Of a DNA stretch of 64,000 bases, positions 8,885 to 17,966 are shown piece after piece. Numbering within the stretch: position 1 is the stretch's first letter; every line of letters starts with the position of its first letter. Position numbers and translations under genes: made by a program. The notes beneath the pieces are model-generated. The model had not been told where the DNA came from, made no database searches, and saw nothing but the letters and a program-made list of their open reading frames with translations. This DNA comes from Betaproteobacteria bacterium (GTDB lineage Bacteria; Pseudomonadota; Gammaproteobacteria; Burkholderiales; Burkholderiaceae_C), in NCBI GenBank assembly GCA_016716535.1, contig JADJWD010000007.1:434001-498000 (forward strand), given 5' to 3'.

Positions 8885-9409
8885 ATGCCTGCCGCCCCCG
8901 ACGCCGTGGCCGTGGCCGGAATGAACGGCGCCAGCGACGTCTTCCTGAGCGTGACCGCCAAGCGCGCCGGCAAGATCAAGGGCGAGGCCCGCAGCGCCGG
9001 CCACGCTGACGACATCGTCGTCAGCGGCTGGCGCTGGGGCCTCTCGGTCGCCTCGGCCGTCGGCACCGGCCGCGCGACCTCGGTGCGCTCGTACAACGCG
9101 CTGACGGTGTTCAAGCAGATCGACTCGGCGACGACCTCGCTGATGTCGGCGCTGGCGACCAACGACGAGATCAAGGAAGCGAAGCTGACGATGCGGCGCG
9201 CCGGCGGCGAGCAGGAGGACTACTTCCTGATCACGCTGAAGGACGCGCGCGTCGCCTCGGTGCAGCACGAGACGGACGCGGCCGGCAACACGCGCGAGAC
9301 GCTGGCGTTCAGCTTCACCGAGGTCGAGGTCGAGTACCGCGGCCAGCGCGCGAGCGGCGGCCGCGGCGCCAGTTCGGTGTTCACCGACAGCCTGCCGATG
9401 CGCGAGTGA
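8885..9409 (+). CDS. Second Hcp-family tube protein
   Basis: 174 residues, 16 bases after hcp. The Hcp fold is recognisable from DVFLSVTAKRAGKIKGEA, DDIVVSGWRWGL, SYNALTVFKQIDSATTSLM and AFSFTEVEVEY. It differs strongly from the first Hcp: about 14 extra N-terminal residues and a different C-terminus (ASSVFTDSLPMRE). It could be an alternative tube subunit, a tube-tip or cap protein, or a carrier for particular effectors. Paralogues at this place are found in other betaproteobacterial T6SS loci, so it is probably functional. Confidence 0.85.
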   Translation: MPAAPDAVAVAGMNGASDVFLSVTAKRAGKIKGEARSAGHADDIVVSGWRWGLSVASAVGTGRATSVRSYNALTVFKQIDSATTSLMSALATNDEIKEAKLTMRRAGGEQEDYFLITLKDARVASVQHETDAAGNTRETLAFSFTEVEVEYRGQRASGGRGASSVFTDSLPMRE

Positions 9410-9422
9410 AGCGAGCCTTACC

Positions 9423-10265
9423 GTGAGCACGACCCCCGAAGACCTGCTGGCCGCCGGCGACCCGCAGGCGGCGCTGAAGGCGCTGCAGCAGCAGGTGCGC
9501 GCCCGCGCGGGCGACGTGCGGTTGCGCATCTTCCTGTTCCAGCTGCTGGCCGTGCTCGGCCAGTGGCAGCGCGCCGCCGACCAGTTGAAGGTTTGCGGCG
9601 AACTCGACGCCGGCACGCTCGCGATGGTCAACACCTACGGCCCGGCGCTGCAATGCGAAGCGGTGCGCGAGGCGGTGTTCGCCGGGCGCACGCTGCCGCA
9701 CGTCTTCGGCCCGCCGACCGCCTGGGTCGCGTCGCTCGCGCAGGCGTTGCAGCTCGACGCCGCCGGCCAGGCCGTCGCGGCGGGTGCGCAGCGCGCCGAG
9801 GCGCTCGAGCAAGCCGAGGCGCGCGCCGGCGTGTTCCAGGTCTCGGTGCCCGCGGCGCCCGGCCAGGACGCGAGCGAGAGCACCGTGCCCTTCGCGTGGA
9901 TCGCCGACGCCGACTCGCGCCTGGGGCCCGTGTTCGAAGTGATCATCAACGGCCGCTACGGCTGGCTGCCGATGCAGCACGTCGGCGAGCTTGTCATCGA
10001 GCCGGTCGCGGACCTGCGCGACCTCGTCTGGGCGCCGGCGCACCTGACGTTCGCCAACGGCGGCGAGACGGTGGCGCTGCTGCCGGTGCGTTATGCCGGC
10101 ACGCCGCTGGCCGAAGGGGGCATGTTGGCGATGGCGCGGCAGACCGAGTGGGTCGAGCTGGGCGGCAGCAGCCAGTACCGTGGCCTCGGCCAACGCCTCT
10201 TCACCACCGACAACGAGGAGCGCGGGCTGCTCGAGGTGCACCGCATCACGTTGCCCGCCGCCTGA
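9423..10265 (+). CDS. tagJ: T6SS accessory protein TagJ (ImpE family)
   Basis: 280 residues starting at GTG 9423. The N-terminal half is alpha-helical and TPR-like (AALKALQQQVRARAGD, LRIFLFQLLAVLGQWQRA). The C-terminal half holds the ImpE signature: PFAWIADADSRLGPVFEVI, NGRYGWLPMQHV and a closing segment with RTE-like WVELGGSSQYRGLGQRLF. TagJ binds the sheath protein TssB and is thought to help recruit or modulate the TssH ATPase. It lies between hcp2 and tssE, the usual position. Confidence 0.88.
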   Translation: MSTTPEDLLAAGDPQAALKALQQQVRARAGDVRLRIFLFQLLAVLGQWQRAADQLKVCGELDAGTLAMVNTYGPALQCEAVREAVFAGRTLPHVFGPPTAWVASLAQALQLDAAGQAVAAGAQRAEALEQAEARAGVFQVSVPAAPGQDASESTVPFAWIADADSRLGPVFEVIINGRYGWLPMQHVGELVIEPVADLRDLVWAPAHLTFANGGETVALLPVRYAGTPLAEGGMLAMARQTEWVELGGSSQYRGLGQRLFTTDNEERGLLEVHRITLPAA

Positions 10266-10276
10266 ACCCGCCCGCG

Positions 10277-10804
10277 ATGAACAAGGCGCGCGAAGTCACC
10301 GAGATCGAACCGCGCGATCGCCTGCAGCCGGCGCTGCTGGACCGGCTGATCCGGCCCGAAGGCGACGCGGCGCGCGTGATCTCCAAGTCCGAGTTGCGCG
10401 CCGCGGTGCTGCGCGACCTGGCGTGGCTGTTCAACGCGACGCAGCAGCACGCCGGCTGGGAAGAGAGCCACCCGACGCTGGCCGGCACGGTGCTCAATTT
10501 CGGCATGCCGCCGCTTTCCGGCCGGCAACTTTCGAAGCTCGACATCACGAAGCTCGAGCGCACGATCGCCGAAACGATCCGCCGCTTCGAGCCGCGCATC
10601 CTCGCCGACACGCTGCAGGTGCGCGCGCTCGAAGCGAGCAGCGTGCTCGATACGCACAACATGATCGAGTTCGAGATCCGCGGCCACCTGTGGGCGCAGC
10701 CGGTGCCGTTGGAGCTGCTGCTGCGCACGCAGATGGACCTCGAAGCCGGGCAGGTCGAAGTGCGCGAGGCGGCCGGCGCGTTGACGCCGGCCAAGCCGCG
10801 CTGA
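10277..10804 (+). CDS. tssE: T6SS baseplate protein TssE (gp25-like)
   Basis: 175 residues. TssE is the gp25-like wedge protein that starts sheath polymerisation. The gp25 domain appears in SELRAAVLRDLAWLFNAT, GTVLNFGMPPLSG and IAETIRRFEPRI, with EFEIRGHLWAQPVPLELLLRT near the end. The usual EPR-type motif is seen as RFEPRI. ATG 10277 begins 11 bases after tagJ; ten bases separate its stop from tssF. Confidence 0.9.
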   Translation: MNKAREVTEIEPRDRLQPALLDRLIRPEGDAARVISKSELRAAVLRDLAWLFNATQQHAGWEESHPTLAGTVLNFGMPPLSGRQLSKLDITKLERTIAETIRRFEPRILADTLQVRALEASSVLDTHNMIEFEIRGHLWAQPVPLELLLRTQMDLEAGQVEVREAAGALTPAKPR

Positions 10805-10814
10805 GCGGGGCGCG

Positions 10815-12719
10815 ATGGACGCCCGCCTCGTCCGCCTCTACGAAGACGAGCTCGCGCACCTGCGCGATCTCGGCCGCGAGTTCGCGCGCGAGCATCCGAA
10901 GGCGCGCCACCTCGGCCTCGAGGAGATGGAGGTCGCCGACCCCTACGTCGAGCGCCTGCTCGAAGGCTTCGCCTTCCTCACCGCGCGTGTGCGCCTGAAG
11001 CTCGACGCCGAACAGCCGCGCCTGATCGAGCAGATCCTGCAGACGCTGTACCCCAACTTCACGGCGCCCGTGCCTTCGGCGATGGTGCTGCGGCTCGATG
11101 TCGACGCGTCGAACCCGAACCTCGTGCAGGGCTTCGAGGTCGCGCGCGGCACCGCCGTCACCTCGCGCGTGGCGCGCGGCCAGGACACCGCGTGCGAGTT
11201 CCGCACCGCGATGGCGGTGACGCTGTGGCCGCTGGAGATCGCCGAGGCGCGCTACTTCAGCCACGCGCCCGACCTCGGCCTCACGCGCATCGCGCCGGCG
11301 CGCGCCGCCAAGGGGGGGCTGCGTGTGCGGCTGCGACTCGGCGGCGGGTTGAGCTGGGACCAGCTCGCGCTGGACCGGCTCGTCATCTTCATCGCCGCCG
11401 ACGACGATGTCGCCTGGCGGCTGCACAACCTGGTGCTCGGCAACGGCATCGGCACGCTCGTCGCGCCGGCGGGTGCCGCAGCGGCCGGTGGCATCAACCC
11501 CGACGCGCGCCAGTGGCGCGGCGCCGAGAGCGTGCAGCCCGTCGGCTTCGCGGCCGACGAGGCGATGCTGCCCGAGTTCGACCGCATGTTCAGCGGCCAC
11601 CGGCTGCTGCAAGAGACCGCGGCGCTGCCGCAGCGCCTCTTGTTCTTCGAAGTGCGCGAGCTGCGCGAGCGCCTGGCCGCGCTGCGCGGCAACGAGGCCG
11701 AGATCGTGCTGCTCTTCGACCGCGGCGAGGCCGAGTTGCAGCCACTGGTCGATGCGACGAGCCTGGCGCTCTTCTGCACGCCGGCGATCAACCTCTTTGC
11801 CAAGCGGCTCGACCGCGTGCAGCTCGGCCCCGGCCAGGCCGAGTACCACGTCGTGCCCGACCGCATGCGCCCGATGGACTACGAGGTGCACCACGTCGAG
11901 CGCGTCATCGGCCATGGCGCCTCGGGCACCGACAGCGCCTGCGAGTTCACGCCGCTGTACCGCGCCACGCACCAGACGCTGCCCGCGGGGCACGGCCACT
12001 TCTCGCTGCGGCGCGCGCCGCGGCGGCCTTCGGAGCGCCAGCGCCAGCTCGGCGCGCGCGTGCCGAGTTACCTCGGCGACGAGGTGTTCCTCTCGCTCGT
12101 CGATGGCGAGCACGGGCCCTTCCGCATGCCGCTGCGCCAGTTGTCGGTACAGGCCTGGGTCAGCAACCGCGACCTGCCGGTGCTGCTGCCGCGCGAAGGC
12201 ACGGCCGGCGGGGCCGACGGCGCGCTGTGGCAGCTCGATGCGCCGGGGCCGATCACGCAGGTGCGCTGCCTGCGCGGGCCGACGCGGCCGGTGACGCGGC
12301 GCATCGAGGGCGACGCCGGCTGGCGGCTCGTCAGCCAGTTGACGCAGCACCACCTCGCTCCCGACGACGACCCCGAGCGCGCCGCCGCGGCGCTGCGCTC
12401 GGCGCTGCGGCTGTACGGGCCGGCCGACGACACCTGGATCCGGCAGACCGACGGCCTGCGCCGGCTGCGCGTCGAGACGGTCGTGCGGCGGCTGCCGTTC
12501 GCCGGGCCACTCAGCTTCGGCAGCGGCATCGCGCTCGATCTCGAAGTGGACGACGCCGCGTTCCAGGGCGGCAGCGCCTTCCTGCTCGGCTGTGTGCTCG
12601 AGCGCTTCTTCGCCCGTCACGCGGCGATCAACAGCTTCACGCAGTTCACGCTGCGCGGCTCGACGCGCGGGCACATCAAGACCTGGCCGCCGCGGTTGGG
12701 TGGGCGCGCGACGGCGTGA
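10815..12719 (+). CDS. tssF: T6SS baseplate protein TssF
   Basis: 634 residues, the normal size. The opening is typical of the family (DARLVRLYEDELAHLRDLGREFA... EHPKAR), followed by VERLLEGFAFLTARVRLKLD and LYPNFTAPVPSAMVLRL. TssF forms baseplate wedges with TssE, TssG and TssK. It sits in the conserved tssE-tssF-tssG order; 34 bases separate it from tssG. Confidence 0.95.
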   Translation: MDARLVRLYEDELAHLRDLGREFAREHPKARHLGLEEMEVADPYVERLLEGFAFLTARVRLKLDAEQPRLIEQILQTLYPNFTAPVPSAMVLRLDVDASNPNLVQGFEVARGTAVTSRVARGQDTACEFRTAMAVTLWPLEIAEARYFSHAPDLGLTRIAPARAAKGGLRVRLRLGGGLSWDQLALDRLVIFIAADDDVAWRLHNLVLGNGIGTLVAPAGAAAAGGINPDARQWRGAESVQPVGFAADEAMLPEFDRMFSGHRLLQETAALPQRLLFFEVRELRERLAALRGNEAEIVLLFDRGEAELQPLVDATSLALFCTPAINLFAKRLDRVQLGPGQAEYHVVPDRMRPMDYEVHHVERVIGHGASGTDSACEFTPLYRATHQTLPAGHGHFSLRRAPRRPSERQRQLGARVPSYLGDEVFLSLVDGEHGPFRMPLRQLSVQAWVSNRDLPVLLPREGTAGGADGALWQLDAPGPITQVRCLRGPTRPVTRRIEGDAGWRLVSQLTQHHLAPDDDPERAAAALRSALRLYGPADDTWIRQTDGLRRLRVETVVRRLPFAGPLSFGSGIALDLEVDDAAFQGGSAFLLGCVLERFFARHAAINSFTQFTLRGSTRGHIKTWPPRLGGRATA

Positions 12720-12753
12720 CGCGCGCCGCGGCGCTTTCGACGAACGACGGACG

Positions 12754-13899
12754 ATGAGCACGAACGTGCGCAGCCCAGGCGGTGCGACGGCCGAAGCGCA
12801 GGCCGCGCTCGCCGAACTGCTGGCTGCCGTTGAAGCCGACCCGTCGGCGTTCGACTTCTTCGCGCTGATGCGCCGCATCGATTGCCTGCGCCGCGAGCAG
12901 CCGCGCACCGGCGAGGCACAACGGCCGCGCCAGGAGGCCATCCGCCTCGGCCAGGCGCCGGAGCTGGACTTCGCGCCGGCGCCGTTGCACGGCCTGCAAC
13001 GCCGCGACGGCACACCGCCGCGCCTCTCGGTGCGCTTCTTCGGCCTGCTCGGGCCGATGGGGCCGATGCCGCTGCACTTCACCGAGGTCGTGCGCGAGCG
13101 GCTGCGCAACGACGGCGACCCGACGCTCGCGCACTTCCTCGACCTCTTCCATCACCGGCTGCTGTCGCTCTTCTATCGCGCCTGGGCGCAGGCGCAGCCG
13201 GTCGTGCATCTCGACCGGCCGGCCGAGGACCGCTTCGGCGCGTGGGTCGGTGCACTCGCCGGTTTGCCCGCACACAGCGGCGCGCTGCCGGCGCAGGCGT
13301 TGGCCTACCAGAGCGGCTGGCTGACGGCGCGCAGCCGCCACCCGGAGATGCTCGCCAAGGTCGTCGCGCAGTTCTTCGGCGTGCCGGCACGCGTCGAAGA
13401 GCACGTCGGCCTGTGGCTCGGGATCGACCACCACGACCGCACGCGCCTGTCGTTCGCGCGCAATCGGGCCGAGCGGGCGGCGACACCGCCGGCGGCGCTG
13501 GGCACCAGCGCCAACGCCGGCTCGCGCGTGTGGGACCGGCAGTACCGCTTCAGGCTGCACCTCGGGCCGCTGACGCACGCGCAGTTGCTCGCCTTTCTGC
13601 CCGGCGGTGAGGCCTGGCCGCGCCTGCTGCATTGGGTGCGCCTCTTGGCCGGGCGCGAGATGCAGTGGGAGCTGGAGCTGACTCTCGCCGCCGACGAGCA
13701 GCCGCGGCCCGAACTGGGCCGCACGCCGGGCGTCTCGCCGCGGCTGGGGCTGACAAGCCGGCTCGGAAGCAGCGCCGCCCGCCCCGGCCGCGCGCTGCGC
13801 CTGCGCCCGCAAACCTCGTTCCTTGCGCACCGCGCCGCGCTTGCGCGCGCGGCCGCTGAACGCGCCCACCCGGGCGCCGGAGTGCACCACGATGCCTGA
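12754..13899 (+). CDS. tssG: T6SS baseplate protein TssG
   Basis: 381 residues, with family segments FDFFALMRRIDCLRREQPR, IRLGQAPELDFAPAPL, FFGLLGPMGPMPLHFTEVV and LFHHRLLSLFYRAWAQAQP. TssG joins TssF in the baseplate wedge. ATG 12754 precedes the normal TssG start. Its last eight bases overlap the tssH start, which implies coupled translation. The C-terminal 60 residues are low-complexity and variable. Confidence 0.94.
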   Translation: MSTNVRSPGGATAEAQAALAELLAAVEADPSAFDFFALMRRIDCLRREQPRTGEAQRPRQEAIRLGQAPELDFAPAPLHGLQRRDGTPPRLSVRFFGLLGPMGPMPLHFTEVVRERLRNDGDPTLAHFLDLFHHRLLSLFYRAWAQAQPVVHLDRPAEDRFGAWVGALAGLPAHSGALPAQALAYQSGWLTARSRHPEMLAKVVAQFFGVPARVEEHVGLWLGIDHHDRTRLSFARNRAERAATPPAALGTSANAGSRVWDRQYRFRLHLGPLTHAQLLAFLPGGEAWPRLLHWVRLLAGREMQWELELTLAADEQPRPELGRTPGVSPRLGLTSRLGSSAARPGRALRLRPQTSFLAHRAALARAAAERAHPGAGVHHDA

Positions 13900-16594
13900 C
13901 ATCTCGCGCGCCGCTTCGTTCGGCAAGCTCAACCCGCTCGCCTTCAAGGCGCTCGAAGGCGCCACCACCTTCTGCAAGCTGCGCGGCAACCCGTTCGTCG
14001 AGTTGCAGCACTGGCTCGTGCAGATCCTCAACGCGCCCGACAGCGACCTGCACCGCATCGTGCGCCACTACGAGCTGGACGCATCCGCGCTCGCCGCCGA
14101 CCTGACGCAGTCGCTGGACCGCCTGCCGCGCGGCGCCAGCAGCATCAGCGACATCTCGCAGTTCGTCGACACCGCCGTCGAGCGCGGCTGGGTCTACGGC
14201 TCGCTGATGTTCGGCGAGCCGCAGGTGCGAACCGGGCACCTGATCGTCGGCCTCTTGAAGACCGCCTCGCTGCGCGGCGCGCTGCTGGCGATCTCGCGCC
14301 AGTTCGAGCGCATCAACGTCGACGACCTGGCGTCGAAGTTCGGCACGCTGCTCGCCGGCTCGCCCGAACACGGCGCCAAGGCCAGCGCCAGCGGCGCCGC
14401 ACCCGGCGAGGCGAGCGACGCCATCGCGCCGGCCGCGATGGGCAAGGGCGAGGCGCTCAAGCGCTTCACCACCGACCTCACCGAACAGGCGCGCAGCGGC
14501 AAGATGGACCCGATCGTCGGCCGTGACGACGAGATCCGCCAGGTCGTCGACATCCTGATGCGGCGGCGGCAGAACAACCCGATCCTCGTCGGCGAGGCGG
14601 GCGTCGGCAAGACTGCCGTCGTCGAAGGCTTCGCGCAGCGCATTGCGCGCGGCGACGTGCCGCCGAGCCTGAAGGACGTGCAGCTGCGTGCGCTCGATGT
14701 GGGCCTGCTGCAGGCCGGCGCCAGCATGAAGGGCGAGTTCGAGCAGCGGCTGCGCAGCGTCATCGACGAGGTGCAGGCGACCCCGCAGCCGATCATCCTG
14801 TTCATCGACGAGACACACACGCTGGTCGGTGCCGGCGGCGCCGCCGGCACCGGCGACGCGGCCAACCTGCTCAAGCCCGCGCTCGCACGCGGCCAGCTGC
14901 GCACGATCGGCGCCACCACCTTCGCCGAATACAAGAAGCACATCGAGAAGGACCCGGCGCTGACGCGCCGCTTCCAGAGCGTGCAGGTCGACGAGCCCGA
15001 CGAGCCGAAGGCCATCCTGATGATGCGCGGCGTCGCCAGCACGATGGAAAAGCACCACCGCGTGCAGATCCTCGACGAGGCGCTCGAAGCCGCGGTCAAG
15101 CTCAGCCACCGCTACATCCCGGCGCGCCAGCTGCCCGACAAGAGCGTCAGCCTGCTCGACACCGCCTGTGCGCGTGTCGCCGTCAGCCTGCACGCCACGC
15201 CGGCCGAGGTGGACGATTCGCGCAAGCGCATCGAGGCGCTGACGACCGAGCTCGAGATCATCGGCCGCGAAAAGGCGATCGGCATCGACACCGCGGCGCG
15301 TGAGTCGGAAGCTAACACGCAGCTCGCCGCCGAGCAGGAGCGGCTCGCGGCCCTCGAAAAACGCTGGGCCGACGAGAAGACGCTGGTCGACGAGCTGCTG
15401 GCGCTGCGCGCCAAGCTGCGCGGCGGCGTCGATGTCGTCGAAGGCACCGGCAGCAAGCTCGAAGCCGAGGCGAAACCGGCCGCGCCGGCACTCACCGAAG
15501 GGGAACGCGCCGACACGCTGGCGCAGCTGCGCGACGTGCAGGCGCGGCTGACGGCGCTGCAAGGCGAGAACCCGCTGATCCTGCCCACCGTCGACCAGCA
15601 GGCGGTGGCCAGCGTCGTCGCCGACTGGACCGGCATCCCGGTGGGCCGCATGGCGGCCAACGAGATCGAGACGATCCTCAACATCGCCAAACAACTCGGC
15701 GAGCGCGTGATCGGCCAGGACCACGCGATGGAGATGATCGCCAAGCGCATCCAGACCTCGCGCGCGGGGCTGGACAACCCGAGCAAGCCGATCGGCGTGT
15801 TCATGCTCGCCGGAACCTCGGGCGTCGGCAAAACCGAGACGGCGCTGGCGCTGGCCGAGGCGCTGTACGGCGGCGAGCAGAACCTGATCACGATCAACAT
15901 GAGCGAGTACCAGGAGGCGCACACCGTCTCCACGCTGAAGGGCGCGCCGCCCGGTTACGTCGGCTACGGCGAAGGCGGCGTGCTGACCGAAGCGGTGCGG
16001 CGCAAGCCCTACAGCGTCGTGCTGCTCGACGAGGTCGAGAAGGCGCACCCCGACGTGCACGAGATCTTCTTCCAGGTCTTCGACAAGGGTTTCATGGAAG
16101 ACGGCGAAGGCCGCTTCATCGATTTCAAGAACACGCTGATCCTGCTGACCACCAACGCCGGCACCGAGCTGATCGCCAGCCTGTGCAAGGACCCCGAACT
16201 GATGCCCGACCCCGAGGGCATGGCCAAGGCGCTGCGCGAGCCGCTGCTGAAGGTGTTCCCGCCGGCGCTGCTGGGCAGGCTGGTGACGATCCCGTACTAC
16301 CCGCTGTCCGACGAGATGCTCGGCCGCATCGTCAAGCTGCAACTCGGCCGCATCCAGAGACGCGTGCAGCAGCGCTGGAAGGTGCCGTTCGAAGTGGGTG
16401 ACGACGTGATCGAGCTCGTCGTCAGCCGCTGCACCGAGAGCGAGTCGGGCGGGCGGATGATCGACGCGATCCTCACCAACACGATGCTGCCCGACGTGAG
16501 CCGCGCGTTCCTGCAGCGCATGCTCGAAGGCCAGGCGGTGGGCGGCGTGCGGGTCGGTGTCGCCGATGGCAACTTCAGCTACCAGTTCGACTGA
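13892..16594 (+). CDS. tssH: T6SS sheath-recycling AAA+ ATPase TssH (ClpV)
   Basis: 900 residues. ClpV binds contracted TssB/TssC and pulls the sheath apart for re-use. An N-terminal Clp repeat domain (residues 1-160) is followed by two AAA+ modules. The first has Walker A GEAGVGKTA (from about residue 234) and Walker B ILFIDETH; the second has Walker A GTSGVGKTE (about 641) and Walker B VVLLDEVEKAH. A coiled middle region lies around residues 440-540. The gene begins inside the tssG tail, and the following TPR-methyltransferase starts within its end. Confidence 0.97.
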   Translation: MPDISRAASFGKLNPLAFKALEGATTFCKLRGNPFVELQHWLVQILNAPDSDLHRIVRHYELDASALAADLTQSLDRLPRGASSISDISQFVDTAVERGWVYGSLMFGEPQVRTGHLIVGLLKTASLRGALLAISRQFERINVDDLASKFGTLLAGSPEHGAKASASGAAPGEASDAIAPAAMGKGEALKRFTTDLTEQARSGKMDPIVGRDDEIRQVVDILMRRRQNNPILVGEAGVGKTAVVEGFAQRIARGDVPPSLKDVQLRALDVGLLQAGASMKGEFEQRLRSVIDEVQATPQPIILFIDETHTLVGAGGAAGTGDAANLLKPALARGQLRTIGATTFAEYKKHIEKDPALTRRFQSVQVDEPDEPKAILMMRGVASTMEKHHRVQILDEALEAAVKLSHRYIPARQLPDKSVSLLDTACARVAVSLHATPAEVDDSRKRIEALTTELEIIGREKAIGIDTAARESEANTQLAAEQERLAALEKRWADEKTLVDELLALRAKLRGGVDVVEGTGSKLEAEAKPAAPALTEGERADTLAQLRDVQARLTALQGENPLILPTVDQQAVASVVADWTGIPVGRMAANEIETILNIAKQLGERVIGQDHAMEMIAKRIQTSRAGLDNPSKPIGVFMLAGTSGVGKTETALALAEALYGGEQNLITINMSEYQEAHTVSTLKGAPPGYVGYGEGGVLTEAVRRKPYSVVLLDEVEKAHPDVHEIFFQVFDKGFMEDGEGRFIDFKNTLILLTTNAGTELIASLCKDPELMPDPEGMAKALREPLLKVFPPALLGRLVTIPYYPLSDEMLGRIVKLQLGRIQRRVQQRWKVPFEVGDDVIELVVSRCTESESGGRMIDAILTNTMLPDVSRAFLQRMLEGQAVGGVRVGVADGNFSYQFD

Positions 16595-17966
16595 CGTGGG
16601 CGACCTCGACAAGGCTCTCGCTGCGGCCATCGAGCATCTGCGCGAGGAGCGCATCGACGAGGCCGAGCCGGCCTTGCGCGCGATCCTCGATCGCCGGCCC
16701 GGCCACCCCGACGCGCTGCATTACCTCGGCGTGCTGCGCCACACGCAAGGTCGCGTCGACGAGGCGGTGGCGCTGATCCGCGAGGCGCTGGCCGCCGAGC
16801 CTGCCTACGCGAGCGCCTGGAACAACCTCGGCAACGTGCTCTTGCTCGCCGGTCGCGGCGACGAAGCGGCCGACGCCTACGAGCACGTGGTGCGCCTGGG
16901 CACTGGCCGCCAGCCTGTGCCGGAAGCCGTGCGCGCGATGGGCAACCTCGGCGCGCTGCACCGCAAGCTCCATCGCCTGGAGCGCAGCGAGGCGGTGCTG
17001 CGCGAAGCGGTGCGGCTCGACCCCGAGTTCGCCGAGGCTTGGTACAACCTTTCGATCACGCTGATCGACCTCGGCCGCATCCCCGAGGGCCTGAAGGCGC
17101 ACAGCAAGGCCGTCGCGCTGTGGCCCGAGGAGGCGCAGTCGCGCGAGGAAGTCATCCGCGCGTTGACGCGCCTGGGCGAACGGGAGCGCGCCGCGCGCCT
17201 GCTGCGCGAGTGGCTGGCCGAGGACCCGGGCAACGCGGTCGCCGAGCACATGCTCGCCGCTTGTCTGGCTGACGCGAGAGCAAGCGATGGCAAGAGCGCG
17301 ACGCCCGCCCGCGCCAGCGACGACTACGTCCAGCAGGTCTTCGACGGCTTCGCCGCGTCGTTCGACGCCAAGCTCGAAGCGCTCGGCTACCGCGCGCCGG
17401 GGCTCGTTGTCGAGGCGCTGCGCGAGGCGGTCGGCGCACCAGCGGCGAACCTGGACATCTGCGACGCCGGCTGCGGCACGGGCCTGTGCGGCCCGGGACT
17501 GAAGCCGTTCGCGCGGCGGCTCGCCGGCTGCGATCTCAGCGAAGGGATGCTGCGCCGCGCGCATGCGCGCTCGTTGTACGACGTGCTGCACAAGGCCGAG
17601 TTGGTGCACTACCTGCACACGCAGCCGGGCGCCTTCGACGCGGTGGTGTCGGCCGACACGCTGTGCTACTTCGGCGCACTCGAAGAAGCGGCCGCGGCGG
17701 CGGCGCGCTCGCTGCGGCCGGGCGGCGTGCTCGTCTTCACCGTCGAGGCGCTGCCCGAAGCGAGCGCCGTGCCGCATCGACTCCAACCGAACGGCCGCTA
17801 CGCGCACGCGCCGGCCTACCTGAAGCGCGTGCTCGCCGATGCCGGCTTCGAGGTGCGCGCGCTCGTCGCCGAGACGCTGCGCATGGAAGGCGGCGAGCCG
17901 GTACCGGGCTGGCTCGTCGTGGCGAAGAAGCCCGAGTCCGCCGCTGCCGAAGGCGCCGCGGCATGA
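16566..17966 (+). CDS. TPR-repeat class I SAM-dependent methyltransferase
   Basis: 466 residues. About 230 N-terminal residues form TPR repeats (HPDALHYLGVLRHTQGRVDEA, YASAWNNLGNVLLLAGRGDEA, AEAWYNLSITLIDLGRIPEG). The C-terminal part is a Rossmann methyltransferase with motif I CDAGCGTGLCGPG, a CDLSEGML segment binding the ribose and AVVSADTLCYFGAL further on. The start codon ATG 16566 lies 29 bases inside tssH (GTG 16557 is an alternative), and the stop overlaps the next gene (ATGA). The tight coupling suggests it acts with the secretion machine or its cargo; the methylated target is unknown. Confidence 0.8.
   Translation: MATSATSSTDVGDLDKALAAAIEHLREERIDEAEPALRAILDRRPGHPDALHYLGVLRHTQGRVDEAVALIREALAAEPAYASAWNNLGNVLLLAGRGDEAADAYEHVVRLGTGRQPVPEAVRAMGNLGALHRKLHRLERSEAVLREAVRLDPEFAEAWYNLSITLIDLGRIPEGLKAHSKAVALWPEEAQSREEVIRALTRLGERERAARLLREWLAEDPGNAVAEHMLAACLADARASDGKSATPARASDDYVQQVFDGFAASFDAKLEALGYRAPGLVVEALREAVGAPAANLDICDAGCGTGLCGPGLKPFARRLAGCDLSEGMLRRAHARSLYDVLHKAELVHYLHTQPGAFDAVVSADTLCYFGALEEAAAAAARSLRPGGVLVFTVEALPEASAVPHRLQPNGRYAHAPAYLKRVLADAGFEVRALVAETLRMEGGEPVPGWLVVAKKPESAAAEGAAA

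Noticed and set aside
13550..16654. Minus-strand open frame of 1034 codons opposite tssG/tssH
   Set aside because: A shadow of the G/C-rich third codon positions of tssH. It is arginine/alanine/valine-rich with no domain, and tssH is certain.
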